Below are positions 11,301-19,011 of a DNA stretch of 64,000 nucleotides, in pieces (position 1 is the stretch's first letter; each line of letters opens with the position of its first letter). Position numbers and translations under genes: made by a program. Where the stretch lies: positions 620,001-684,000 of the forward strand of contig NZ_FQWC01000002.1 in NCBI RefSeq assembly GCF_900129555.1. The letters run 5' to 3'. The DNA is from Flavobacterium defluvii (GTDB taxonomy: Bacteria; Bacteroidota; Bacteroidia; Flavobacteriales; Flavobacteriaceae). The notes below the pieces were generated by a model, which was not told the origin of the DNA, searched no databases, and worked only from the letters and a program-made list of their open reading frames with translations.

Positions 11301-11634
11301 AAAAGGATATGCACCAGATTTTGATTTAAACAAAATTAATCATGACGACAATAATTATGGTTTAGTTTACAATGGTTATATCAATGTTCCGGAAGATGGA
11401 AAATATACTTTTTATGTTTCTTCTGATGACGGAAGTAAATTTTACATCAATAACCAATTGCTTATTGATAATGACGGATTGCATGGTTTCGATGAAAAAA
11501 AATCTGAAATAATCTTAAAAAAAGGACTTGTGCCAATTCGATTAGAATATTTTCAGGAAAGCTATGGAGCAGGGCTTTCTGTTGATTTTTCATCAGATAA
11601 AATTGCTAAAACAAGTATATTTCCGTCTATTTAA
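8389..11634 (+). CDS. GH31-family glycoside hydrolase with C-terminal CHB_HEX_C and PA14 domains
   Basis: A 1081-residue exported enzyme (signal peptide to SALSAQ, residue 21). Order: N-terminal mutarotase-like beta-sandwich (about 30-200), GH31 TIM barrel (about 210-545) with predicted nucleophile Asp375 in FWWLDWQQWG and acid/base Asp430 in FSGDTHVSW, GH31 C-terminal sandwiches, a chitobiase C-terminal-like module (about 880-945, YYTTDGSVPTHNSQLY), and a PA14 carbohydrate-binding module (about 947-1075, FYVSSDDGSKFYINNQLLID). GH31 covers alpha-glucosidases, alpha-xylosidases and related retaining enzymes; the WWLDWQQ subtype is common in Bacteroidota and poorly assigned. Most likely a periplasmic or surface enzyme of this locus. 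Confidence 0.9.
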   Translation: MKTKQFLVTIICLASAALSAQEYKPEANPKAVVVSGNARFTVLSPRVIRMEWSSDGKFTDNASLTFVNRNLPVPSFTKKESNGVLQIVTDVVKLKYKTGSGNFNEKNLSVDFTVNGKSVIWKPGLANTKNLLGTTRTLDGVDGPAKELEKGIISRDGWYLIDDSERPLFDNSEWPWVMARPGDKPQDLYLFAYDSDYKAALKDFTDIAGKIAMPPRFAFGAWWSRYREYSDTEFRDLVGEFKMHDVPLDVFVIDMDWHVKSLPEFFKNGQRQRDQAGEDSGWTGFTWNKNLFPSPEKFLKWTNEQHLKTCLNLHPASGIQPFEEVYPEMAKAMGIDPATKKYVPFDITDKKFATNYMNLVLHPIEKAGVDFWWLDWQQWGNTNIPGVNPTIYLNYVHYSDMERQNKVRPLIFHRWGGLGNHRYQIGFSGDTHVSWESLNYQPYFTATAANVGFGYWSHDIGGHQGDAGTAELYTRWIQWGVFSPIFRTHATAAPQHERRIWAYPLDNFLIMREAYQMRYSLVPYLYNEARNTYETGVSTVHPMYYDYPKEENSYSIPNQYMFGRDMIVHPITKPIEKGNVFLTHETWLPEGKWYELSTGNIIKGGKKVTMPFTLGDIPVFVKEGAIIPMQSKVERTDEKPLNPLILAFYPGKKGTLKLYEDEGNNNNFKKNAFTYTSVTSEQTANKTNIVIAPVEGSFPGMLTSRGYELRFPCSFPPKKVIVNGQNIPYSEEAKIGTWSYAGNDFETRVYLPESPTNKTVSVEVQFPDYDQQLLSGKKGQIKYMKNFEAFRLLNNWNDGLYSPFEIMSLSQFGQNIEYNITDIKKQIDGFSDRWNSALLTIQSISETNKVYKPYYELLKIYGKIAERPEFKITESELESDTKAKVEFIQKGTEKIYYTTDGSVPTHNSQLYTKAFEVTVPARINAIAVPAEGSASSVISKIFYNKKTGLNYSLYKGKWSKMPDFTKLTPVEKGYAPDFDLNKINHDDNNYGLVYNGYINVPEDGKYTFYVSSDDGSKFYINNQLLIDNDGLHGFDEKKSEIILKKGLVPIRLEYFQESYGAGLSVDFSSDKIAKTSIFPSI

Positions 11635-11671
11635 ATCTATGTTTTTTTGAAATAGAAGAATGTACCAACAT

Positions 11672-11703
11672 AAAAAGGATGAACATTTTGCTCATCCTTT
11701 TTT
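11672..11703 (+). terminator. Intrinsic terminator after GH31 gene
   Basis: AAAAAGGATGA and TCATCCTTTTTT flank a 9-base loop and end in a T-run, 38 bases after the GH31 stop codon. Confidence 0.85.
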
Positions 11704-11821
11704 ATTATTTTTACTAAGTACGCAAATCTAAAACACTTGCTTTCAATAAAATATTAATAAATTTTACTAATCGGAAAGACTGAAAATAAAAAAATCAGTT
11801 TATCTATAAAAAATTAACCAC

Positions 11822-12505
11822 ATGAAAAAAGTTATAGCTGCAGTTTTGATTTTATCTTTCACACAAATAATTCACGCACAAAAAGGATTTAAACCTCTTT
11901 TTGATGGGAAAACAACCAATGGCTGGCACACTTATGGCAAAAATTCAGCCGGCGCTACTTGGAATGTTGAAGAAGGATTATTGCATTTTAATCCCGATGC
12001 TGCAAAAGACGGGCAGGGAGGAGATTTAGTAACCAATGCAGAATTTGAGAATTTCCACCTAAAACTAGAATGGAAAATATCACCAAACGGCAACAGCGGT
12101 ATAATTTTTTATGTGAATGAAGATCCTCAAAAATATCCCAATACATTTAGTACAGGCCTCGAAATGCAGGTCCTGGATAACGGCGGTCATCCCGACGGAA
12201 AAATCACGAAACATCGTGCAGGAGATTTATACGATTTAATTAAAAGTAAATCAGAACCAGTAAAACCAGTTGGAGAATGGAATAAAGCCGAAGTTATCAG
12301 TAATAAAGGAAAATTAACCCTAATTTTAAATGGAGTTGTCGTAGTACAAACAGCACTTTGGGACGAAAACTTTAAAAAGTTAATAGCCGAAAGTAAATTT
12401 GCCGACTGGTCTGGATTTGGGACATTCAAAAAAGGAAAAATAGCGCTGCAAGATCACGGAAACAATGTTTGGTATCGTAATATCCTGATAAAAGAACTTC
12501 ATTGA
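11822..12505 (+). CDS. DUF1080 / 3-keto-disaccharide hydrolase-type secreted protein
   Basis: A 227-residue protein with a signal peptide (MKKVIAAVLILSF ... IHAQ). It has the LamG/concanavalin-like fold signature of the DUF1080 family: FKPLFDGKTTNGWHTYG near the mature N-terminus, EWKISPNGNSGIIFYVNE (about 80-97), ALWDENF and a C-terminal IALQDHGNNVWYRNI. Some members hydrolyse 3-keto-glycosides made by oxidoreductases; that activity is family knowledge, not shown here. It follows GH31 after a terminator, so it is probably separately transcribed but belongs to the same glycan locus. Confidence 0.85.
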   Translation: MKKVIAAVLILSFTQIIHAQKGFKPLFDGKTTNGWHTYGKNSAGATWNVEEGLLHFNPDAAKDGQGGDLVTNAEFENFHLKLEWKISPNGNSGIIFYVNEDPQKYPNTFSTGLEMQVLDNGGHPDGKITKHRAGDLYDLIKSKSEPVKPVGEWNKAEVISNKGKLTLILNGVVVVQTALWDENFKKLIAESKFADWSGFGTFKKGKIALQDHGNNVWYRNILIKELH

Positions 12506-12559
12506 AACCACTAACGAAAGGTGTACTCAAAAGCTAAAAAAATATAACTTCCAAAAAAA

Positions 12560-12593
12560 AAGGGACAAAAGATAAAATAATCTTTTGTCCCTT
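12560..12593. terminator. Bidirectional hairpin at the left edge of the integrated element
   Basis: AAGGGACAAAAGAT (12560-12573) and ATCTTTTGTCCCTT (12580-12593) form a perfect 14-bp stem with an A-run on the left. It lies directly next to the tRNA-3'-end-like sequence and may be the original terminator of that tRNA or of the DUF1080 gene. Confidence 0.8.
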
Positions 12594-12597
12594 AGTA

Positions 12598-12612
12598 GTG
12601 ACCTCGACAGGG
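12598..12612 (-). other. tRNA 3'-end-like sequence, candidate left attachment site
   Basis: Read on the - strand this is CCCTGTCGAGGTCAC, which looks like the 3' strand of a T-arm plus acceptor stem of a flavobacterial tRNA (possibly tRNA-Arg, from memory). The rest of the tRNA is absent. A related sequence (13 of 15 identical) occurs at 21224-21238, the other side of the element. Confidence 0.5.
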
Positions 12613-12668
12613 TCGTAACTTAAGTCTTTCTTCCCAATATTTACAAGGCATTACAAAAGCTAATTTTG

Positions 12669-12690
12669 TAAAGGGGGAATTATAGGGGGA
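12669..12690. repeat. 22-bp direct repeat, left copy
   Basis: Contains AGGGGGAATTATAGGGGGA, identical to 21098-21119. Each copy holds two AGGGGGA units 12 bases apart. Likely integrase or excisionase arm sites, or the element's true crossover core. Confidence 0.75.
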
Positions 12691-12693
12691 ATA

Positions 12694-13587
12694 TCAAAGA
12701 TAAATTTCAGATTTTATAAAATTCGAAATTTCTTTCTTATCAGTAGGGTTTTCAATTTCAGGAACGAATAACTTATCATTGTAAATTATAACTTCAGAAC
12801 CTTTAGAAGCTTTTCCAACACTATAATTTAAAGAATATATTTTTTGTCTAAATCCAGAATATAACTCTTTAATAGCCGTTTCATTATCGTAGGAAACCAA
12901 CCAATATCTATTAGTTAATTTTTTTACAACATCAGCAATTTCTTTATGGTCTTCGTGATTATAATAATTAATATATAGTTCTTTTCCTTTTTTGTAATAT
13001 GGAGGGTCTAGATAAATTAATGTATTATTTGGTAAAGTATTATCAATCATTTGGACATATTCAACAGCGTCCATATTATTTAAGCTTATTCTATCTTCAA
13101 ATCTATTAATTAACTCGATTCTCTTTATTAAGTCTGTTTTATTGTATCGGGCATCAATTTTCCAATTACCAGTTTGTTCATTTCCACCGATCATTCCAGC
13201 ATTTAATATTCCCGACCTATTTGTGCGATTTAAGAAGAAAGTAGAGAATCCAATTTCTAAAGCAGAAAACTGATCCTTATTTTTTATAATAAATTTTTGT
13301 TTTTTCCATTCTTCTACACTAACAACCGTATCATTTATTAATTTACAAAAATTCTCGGTATCGTACAAAGTAGAATGCCAAAACGAATATATTGCTAAAT
13401 CAATATCGTTGATATGTATATTAGAAACGTATTCGTTAATTAGAAGATCAAGGGCTACAGAGGCTCCACCCGCATAAGGTTCAACATAATGCCCATCATT
13501 AAGATTATTGGTATCAATTAATAATTTTATGTATTGCGAAACTTTAAGTTTCCCTCCAGGATACCGTAATGGTGAAAAAAATTTCAT
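12694..13587 (-). CDS. D12-class DNA adenine (N6) methyltransferase
   Basis: A 297-residue Dam/D12-class enzyme that transfers a methyl group from S-adenosylmethionine to adenine N6. Visible motifs: RYPGGK (8-13, N-terminal D12 signature), SAM-binding EPYAGGAS (36-43) and catalytic DPPY (194-197). It starts one base after the stop codon of the ParB-fold gene, so the two are translationally coupled. No cognate restriction endonuclease is recognisable in the element. It could be an orphan protective methylase of the element or half of a defence unit with its ParB-fold partner. Recognition sequence unknown. Confidence 0.9.
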   Translation of the reverse strand: MKFFSPLRYPGGKLKVSQYIKLLIDTNNLNDGHYVEPYAGGASVALDLLINEYVSNIHINDIDLAIYSFWHSTLYDTENFCKLINDTVVSVEEWKKQKFIIKNKDQFSALEIGFSTFFLNRTNRSGILNAGMIGGNEQTGNWKIDARYNKTDLIKRIELINRFEDRISLNNMDAVEYVQMIDNTLPNNTLIYLDPPYYKKGKELYINYYNHEDHKEIADVVKKLTNRYWLVSYDNETAIKELYSGFRQKIYSLNYSVGKASKGSEVIIYNDKLFVPEIENPTDKKEISNFIKSEIYL

Positions 13588-13588
13588 A

Positions 13589-14959
13589 TTATATTGTTTC
13601 CCATAATTTAACTAAAAATGGTTCAAGACCATCCCAAGATATTTTTAATTCTTTAGGACTTGGTATAGCATGTTTATTATGGACATACTGATTAAAGGTT
13701 ACCATCGAAAGATAGGAGTTTTTATTAGATAGAGATGTATTTACAGGCGATAATTGTTGGCTTGTTATATTAGTATTGTTGGTTAAATACTCAACTACTT
13801 TTCCAACTTTTAAAGCTAATTTATCATTGGAAGTACAATCTAGACTTTTGCTTTCTACAAAAGAATCTACACTTAATTCAATAAAAACTCTAAATAGAAC
13901 TGATACAGCATTTTCGTATTCATCTACATTAATAGATTTAAGTTCTCTGTATATTTTATTTACTCTCTGTATTTTAATTTTAATTATACAACTTGTTGGT
14001 ATTAACGTTTTTCTATTAGTAGATAAAGGAACATTTGTTACTTTTTTTGTTGCAGGGGCTTCTTCAATTGTTGTGCTACTAGAACTAATAGATTTTTTAT
14101 AATTTTTACCGTCTATTTCCCATTCTCCAATACTATTATCTTTAATGGGAATATCCAGATTATCAAAAGTTTCAATGTATTTATCTCTGTCTTCTTTGTA
14201 ATAGATTTGCTTTACGGTAAATTCTGGATTTGTTAAATCTCTTACAATCCTAGTTAATGGTTTTCTTATTTCGTCAGCAGAATACGATGTAACAATTTTT
14301 CCACTTTTAATATCGAGTCCAATTGTTTTTCTAACATTCGGGTCAGTTAATAATCTTTGTAAATTAGAAGAAGGCATTTTGGCTAACTCAGACTTTAAAT
14401 TTTCGTCAAAACTAACATCATTTTTTAAATGTTCAATTATTTGGAGGGCATAACTCGATTTTCCATTTATTTTTTCTTCAAATCTTGCTTTTTGTTGGGC
14501 ATCCCAAGTAACAGTTCCAACTCCTTCATTCTCTCCAGTATGTTTTAGACGAATCCATTTCATAGCCTCCATTTCATTCTCAAAGACAACGCATTGGGCG
14601 TTAAAGATAGGATTTTCGTTAAATTTGTCAGATAATTTTTTAAAACGATTTAATAACCCATTCATCGTAGTCGCCGAAACTAAATTGGGATTATTTAGAA
14701 TTTTCAAAGTAGTTATTCTTCTATTGCCTTCTAGTACAATAAAAGTATTTTTATCATTTAAATCAGGTGTAACAATAATTAAATCGGCAGGATTTAATCC
14801 ATGTTCAATAATATCATCCCCAAGACGAATAAGCTTTTCCTTTTGGTTCTCTATAATACTAGTAATAGCCTCTCTCTGATTTTCTACTGTTTCAAATCTA
14901 GGGTTCTCAGAATTTATTTTTAAATTCGATATTTTAATTAGCTTAGTTTCGTAGTTCAC
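13589..14959 (-). CDS. ParB/sulfiredoxin-fold N-terminal domain protein, partner of the methylase
   Basis: A 456-residue protein. Residues 5-90 look like a ParB/Srx N-terminal fold: it opens with LIKISNLKINSENPRF, then a loop, and the phosphate-binding/catalytic-type motif LEGNRRITTLKIL (residues 76-88). The long C-terminal part (about 290-456) has a Ser/Thr-rich linker and no recognised domain. Such proteins occur next to methylases in phage and island DNA, with roles as nucleases, NTPases or specificity factors. The stop is one base from the methylase start, pointing to one functional unit. True ParB (chromosome segregation) is unlikely: no ParA and no clear central HTH. Confidence 0.7.
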   Translation of the reverse strand: MNYETKLIKISNLKINSENPRFETVENQREAITSIIENQKEKLIRLGDDIIEHGLNPADLIIVTPDLNDKNTFIVLEGNRRITTLKILNNPNLVSATTMNGLLNRFKKLSDKFNENPIFNAQCVVFENEMEAMKWIRLKHTGENEGVGTVTWDAQQKARFEEKINGKSSYALQIIEHLKNDVSFDENLKSELAKMPSSNLQRLLTDPNVRKTIGLDIKSGKIVTSYSADEIRKPLTRIVRDLTNPEFTVKQIYYKEDRDKYIETFDNLDIPIKDNSIGEWEIDGKNYKKSISSSSTTIEEAPATKKVTNVPLSTNRKTLIPTSCIIKIKIQRVNKIYRELKSINVDEYENAVSVLFRVFIELSVDSFVESKSLDCTSNDKLALKVGKVVEYLTNNTNITSQQLSPVNTSLSNKNSYLSMVTFNQYVHNKHAIPSPKELKISWDGLEPFLVKLWETI

Positions 14960-15389
14960 AAATACCTATTTTTAATGATTTACAATAATACAAAAATTAT
15001 TATTAAAATCTGTTAACTAAAACTATTGCAAAACAGGCACTTTTAAGCATTAAATTTCTAAAGATTTATTCTTTTGTTTAAACTATCTTAAACAAAGCTA
15101 AAATCGATTAATTTTAGTGTTAATCATCATAAACTTATATTCTTAGGTATTTATAAAAAATCTATCCGATTAAATTTTAAGTAAATTTCGCTTTTAAATC
15201 TAGTAATCATTATCATTAGCAGTTTATATTAATAAACAAAACGGAAATAGAAAACTTTACTTGTAGTTTCTAAATCCGCTTGTTCATTTTAATAATGCCT
15301 TTTATATAATTTTAGTCTATAATGTTTGTTCTACTTTATTATGCTACTTGGCTATTTGGTAGGTAATAATATATGTAATATGTATCTTA
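14960..15389. other. AT-rich 430-bp intergenic region beside the Rep-like gene
   Basis: No gene is supportable in any frame. The stretch is very AT-rich with several short TTAAT/ATTAA runs and lies between the ParB-fold gene start and the Rep-like gene stop. It must contain the promoter for the ParB-methylase pair. It could also hold a replication or single-strand origin, but no strong iteron set or long hairpin was seen. Confidence 0.4.
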
Positions 15390-16346
15390 TTAGAGAAGTC
15401 GATCAGTTTTCTTTTTTAATGCGAACATTAACTCGCCTTTATAATCTCTGCTGTTGGAAATAAACGATCTGTAGATATTAAGTAATTCGTTAAGATGTTT
15501 ACTTCTGTTATTTTTCAGTTCAATTTTTTTAAAAGCTTCGAGAGTACTAAGAATACCCATAGATTTCATCCCTAAAAATTTGATTTGGCGATTAAAGTCC
15601 AATATTGTATTTGGTTCAATTAAATTTTCATCAGAAATTAAGTCAATAAATTCCATCTTGTTAAGATATTCATTTAAAATAATTGACAGTTCAAACCAAT
15701 TGTTTTTTATCAATTCTAAAGTGTCAAATTTCTTTGCAAAAGTTGTATTGGATACTCTAGTAGCACTTATTTCAAAACGTAAAAAGTGAAATTTATTAAA
15801 AACATTAGTTTCTTTTTTGGTCAAAATTTTATTTCCCTTCATTTGATCAAATTTATCGTAAAGTAAAATGTCATAATTTTTAAAGTGGAAATATACAGTT
15901 GTCTTGAATTTATCGCACCTATTAGCATTTCGATATTTTACAAAACAATTCATAATATTTCGGAAACAGGATTTTAATAATAAAGTTACCCCAACTTCTA
16001 AAGCTGTTACTTTGAATGTTTTCCAAACTTCCCCTTTCTTTAAACCTGTTTTTTTACCCAATAGTTCTATACAGTCTTCAAATTGTACAATATTTAAATC
16101 TCTTCGATCATTTTCGTTTAAATACCATTTTCTAACACTTCCATCAATTGTAAGAGTATATGTCTTAGTATTTAAGTTTTTGGACAATAACATTCTCAAG
16201 CCGTATCTACTAGATTTATTATTTAAATTAGCTTGTTTGCCTTCTTTAAAAGGAGCATCATCGATTATTACATCTTCCCATTGGAAATTATTTAATAAAA
16301 AATTTGCATCGATATCTTTCGCCATTAGTTTAATTCTATCTATCAT
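15390..16346 (-). CDS. Putative phage/plasmid replication initiator (gene II/X-like)
   Basis: A 318-residue protein starting MIDRIKLMAKDID, the start pattern of filamentous-phage gene II/X-type and plasmid rolling-circle initiators. It has the conserved middle region LRFEISATRV (about 200), and a helical, Lys-rich C-terminus. It overlaps the upstream HTH gene by 11 bases, so the integrase-side genes and rep are one operon. If the assignment is right the element can circularise and replicate by rolling circle. The assignment rests on general resemblance; I could not locate with certainty the metal-binding HUH motif or the catalytic tyrosine. Confidence 0.5.
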   Translation of the reverse strand: MIDRIKLMAKDIDANFLLNNFQWEDVIIDDAPFKEGKQANLNNKSSRYGLRMLLSKNLNTKTYTLTIDGSVRKWYLNENDRRDLNIVQFEDCIELLGKKTGLKKGEVWKTFKVTALEVGVTLLLKSCFRNIMNCFVKYRNANRCDKFKTTVYFHFKNYDILLYDKFDQMKGNKILTKKETNVFNKFHFLRFEISATRVSNTTFAKKFDTLELIKNNWFELSIILNEYLNKMEFIDLISDENLIEPNTILDFNRQIKFLGMKSMGILSTLEAFKKIELKNNRSKHLNELLNIYRSFISNSRDYKGELMFALKKKTDRLL

Positions 16347-16638
16347 ATAAATTTTGTTTTATAAAGTTTTCTAAATCGCCTCTTGTTACATATACAAACC
16401 CTTTAGAAGAGTTTTTCGCAAATTTCAATCCTTTTGCTCTGTATCTGTAGATTGTTCTTGAGCTGTAACCATAATCGCTTTTTATAGTTTTTAGGTTTAA
16501 TATGTCAGTTGGAAGCTTGGGTGTTAGAGCTTTTACAATATCATCTCGGTCTTTCGCTTTTTCTACTTCCAACAATCTTTTTGTTTTAGCTAATTCGAGT
16601 AATTTTCGTTTGATAAGCTTTTGATTTAATTGTTCCAT
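16336..16638 (-). CDS. Excisionase-like helix-turn-helix protein
   Basis: A 100-residue basic protein. The N-terminal half is a charged helix; the C-terminal half has the winged-HTH pattern IKSDYGYSSRTIYRYRAKGLKFAK followed by a beta-hairpin (GFVYVTRGDLENFI), as in MerR-like/excisionase DNA-binding domains that sit next to integrases in Bacteroidota islands. It begins 2 bases after the integrase stop and overlaps the Rep-like gene by 11 bases. Likely role: directionality factor or repressor of element excision/replication. Confidence 0.65.
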   Translation of the reverse strand: MEQLNQKLIKRKLLELAKTKRLLEVEKAKDRDDIVKALTPKLPTDILNLKTIKSDYGYSSRTIYRYRAKGLKFAKNSSKGFVYVTRGDLENFIKQNLYDR

Positions 16639-16640
16639 GT

Positions 16641-17811
16641 TTAAAATATTACAGTATTCATTACTTTTTTCGATGTTTCTTCGTCAGAATTCATATAAAT
16701 CTGTGTGACTCTTATATCTTTATGCCCCATAAATTCCTTTATCAGGTTAATTGGGGTTTTGTTTATTGCTAGTATAGATCCAAAAGTATGTCTGGCGACG
16801 TGAAAAGTTAAATGCTTTTTAATCTTGGCTCTCATTCCAATAAGTTTTAAATCTCTGTTTACTGAAACATTTTCCCTTCTTTCGAAAACAAAGTCTTTGT
16901 CTTTTTTGCTGGCTAAGTTTGCCGTTTTTAATATTTTTAAAGAATAGTCATTTAAATACACTGTAACTTCTTCCTTTGTTTTTAGCATAGTAATTTTAAT
17001 TTTCTGATTGTCAACGATGTTTTCTTTCTTCAGATTCATTACATCAGAATATCTCAAGCCAGTATAACAACTGAACAAGAATAGTTTGCGGGTTATTTCA
17101 AGGCCTTTGGTTAAATTGCCCATTTTTAAATCGGCGGTTACGATTTTTTTTAGATCAGCTTGATTAAGAAAAGTATCCCGCTTGTTTTCTTTGGGGCGGG
17201 TTACATTTTTGCATGGGTTGTAACTTATAAGCTCATCTACTACAAACTTGTTTAATACAGCAGAGAAACATTTCAATCTTGTTCCAATTCCACTGTTTCC
17301 AACATTTTTTTCAGTTTTTAAGTAGTAAACAAAGTCATCAATAAATTTTGTGTTGATCTCGTTTAAAAACAGTTTAGGTTTATATTCTTTTAATTGTTTT
17401 TTAAATAGCTCATAGTGATATTTAGTACCGTCGCTTAATTCTCCAAGCCCAAATTTTATTTTAAAGTATCCATCAAAGTGATAATAGAAATCAGGGTTAA
17501 TTTTTTCTTCGACAGTGCCTTTTATTCTGTTTTTTACATTTTCTAAAGTAAATGGCTCGTCACCATTTTCCATACTTAAAAGAATGTTGTAAATTCTATT
17601 TTCTTCTTTAATTAAAATATTCTTTAGGAGAGAATCTTTTACACACCTTTTTTTTTTCATCCCATTGATTTATGTTGACATATTTACCAGAGGGTAATTT
17701 TGTTTTGCCAGATTTAAAAATTATCTGGTAATAGAGTGGATGTCTATTAATGTCATCGGATTTCCACTTATCTTTTCGAAGGATAGTTTTTACAGAAAAT
17801 GAGTTTCTCAT
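16641..17811 (-). CDS. Tyrosine recombinase (integrase), coding sequence split by a frameshift at an A10 run
   Basis: Two overlapping frames make one integrase. The first (17811-17608, MRNSFSVKTILRKDKW ...) is an Arm DNA-binding domain with GKYVNINQWDEKKK. The second (to 16641) carries the SAM-like core-binding domain and the catalytic domain with Arg203 (YTGLRYSDV), His287/Arg290 (HVARHTFG), His313 and Tyr322 (IYMN), numbered from the ATG at 17660. The frames meet at ten consecutive A on the - strand (17649-17658 region); removing one A joins them as WDEKKRCVKDSLL. Either slippage makes full-length enzyme, or the gene is inactive, or the run was miscalled. It is next to its excisionase-like partner. 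Confidence 0.85.
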
Positions 17812-17937
17812 ATTTTAAAATTTTTATTAAAATTTATTATATTGGGAATGCTTTTATTTAGTAATACCAGTTTGTCAATCTTTTTTTTGGGCAAAACCAC
17901 TCTTTTAAGAAAAAATTAACATTTCAAAACAGGCTAT

Positions 17938-17972
17938 GAAAAAAGCGATTCTTAGGAAATCGCTTGTTTTTA
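17938..17972 (-). terminator. Hairpin downstream of the secreted-protein gene
   Basis: AAGCGATT and AATCGCTT pair around CTTAGGA, flanked by A/T runs on both sides. It lies just after the stop of the gene ending at 17985 and upstream of the integrase. Confidence 0.7.
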
Positions 17973-17984
17973 TTGGGTTTTATA

Positions 17985-18557
17985 TTAAAATATTACATTT
18001 TTAGCTTTTACTTTTTTGAGTCTTTCAAACCGTATTTTGTCGCCAGCTTCATTTAGCAAATGTGTGTCATTGGGATCAGCAAGGTAATAGTAAATCGTGT
18101 TATTCTCTCGCACAACTAATTTTTGTAATTGCGAATCAGAAAGTTCGGCGCACCAAAAAATAGAGAAGCTAGGGAATAATTTATAACTTTTCTTAGTTTT
18201 TATAGTGTAAGTAGTTACAGTGCCAATACAACCATTTTCGGGAGCTTGTATGATTGAAAACTCGTCAGTTCCATCTTTATCTAAATCTCCTTCATTTATA
18301 AGTTTAAACCAACAACAATTTGCTTTTATAGATTTTATTGTTTTATCACTAAATTGTATTTCGTAATTATCAGGAATACCATCTTCAACAGAATTTCCGT
18401 GTCCCTTTGTAACTTGTGCCCGAAAAGCATATTCGAGTTTTCCATCGCCATTAAAATCTCCTTGTATTTGGTCTCCAACTTTAGTGTTTAAAGTTTGGGA
18501 AATAACAGGAATAGTATTGACTGCAATTAAGAATGCTAATAGTAGTTTTGTTTTCAT
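17985..18557 (-). CDS. Secreted protein with FG-GAP/EF-like Asp-rich repeats, unknown function
   Basis: A 190-residue protein with a signal peptide (to VISQ, about residue 20). Two Asp-rich calcium-loop-like motifs, GDFNGDGKLEYAF (about 33-45) and GDLDKDGTDEFSI (about 92-104), match the repeat type seen in FG-GAP/VCBS proteins. Function unknown; probably exported and calcium binding. Its start overlaps the stop of the membrane protein gene by 4 bases (ATGA), so the pair is co-translated. An exported protein inside a small mobile element suggests an accessory or host-surface role, not replication. Confidence 0.6.
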   Translation of the reverse strand: MKTKLLLAFLIAVNTIPVISQTLNTKVGDQIQGDFNGDGKLEYAFRAQVTKGHGNSVEDGIPDNYEIQFSDKTIKSIKANCCWFKLINEGDLDKDGTDEFSIIQAPENGCIGTVTTYTIKTKKSYKLFPSFSIFWCAELSDSQLQKLVVRENNTIYYYLADPNDTHLLNEAGDKIRFERLKKVKAKNVIF

Positions 18558-18910
18558 CGCTTATTGTAATAATCATTTAAATTTTTGCCTGGATTTTCTT
18601 GAAACCATTTTTCAAGATTGTTTTGAGAATTTGTAGGAGCAGGGTCTCTGTATTTATTTCGTAGTTTTTCTTCTTCAATGATTCGCTCTCTTCTTTTTTC
18701 ATCAGTCTCGCCTAAGAGAGCGATTATGATTATAGCCAAGAAAGGAGAGAAAAATAAACAGAAGATAAACCAACCGAAGCTGCTTCTGCCTCTTTTTATT
18801 GCCATTTTTACAGGAATGACAATGGATATAATTATTAAGGTTGCAATTGTTATTGCTACAAAACACATAAGTAATGGTTTCCATTCTATGTAAATTTCAG
18901 CCTCATTCAT
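18554..18910 (-). CDS. Small two-TM membrane protein, unknown
   Basis: A 118-residue protein with two predicted membrane helices (about 10-33 and 43-65) separated by a basic loop, then a charged cytoplasmic tail (ETDEKRRERIIEEEKLRNKYRD) and an Asn-rich end. No family recognised. It overlaps the downstream secreted-protein gene by 4 bases and is divergent from the XRE regulator gene at 19012, so that regulator may control it. Confidence 0.6.
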   Translation of the reverse strand: MNEAEIYIEWKPLLMCFVAITIATLIIISIVIPVKMAIKRGRSSFGWFIFCLFFSPFLAIIIIALLGETDEKRRERIIEEEKLRNKYRDPAPTNSQNNLEKWFQENPGKNLNDYYNKR

Positions 18911-18966
18911 TTTTACAATATTACAGTTAGAGAAGTATTTTTCAGCTAAAATAGTAAATTGTATAA

Positions 18967-18990
18967 TATATGCGGTAAATTATATGCGGT
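18967..18990. promoter_or_regulatory. Direct-repeat operator candidate between divergent genes
   Basis: TATATGCGGT occurs twice (18967-18976, 18981-18990), 14 bases apart, 22 bases before the XRE regulator start and in the promoter region of the divergent membrane-protein operon. The arrangement suits autoregulation by the HTH protein. Confidence 0.5.
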
Positions 18991-19011
18991 TTTAGTGAGA
19001 ATTTTCGGTTT

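Noticed and set aside
12598..12690. A tRNA gene at the left element boundary.
   Set aside because: Only about 15 bases of a 3' end match; no anticodon arm, D arm or 5' acceptor strand could be found.
13589..14959. Chromosome-partitioning ParB.
   Set aside because: No ParA neighbour and no parS-like site or central HTH seen; only the N-terminal fold resembles ParB.
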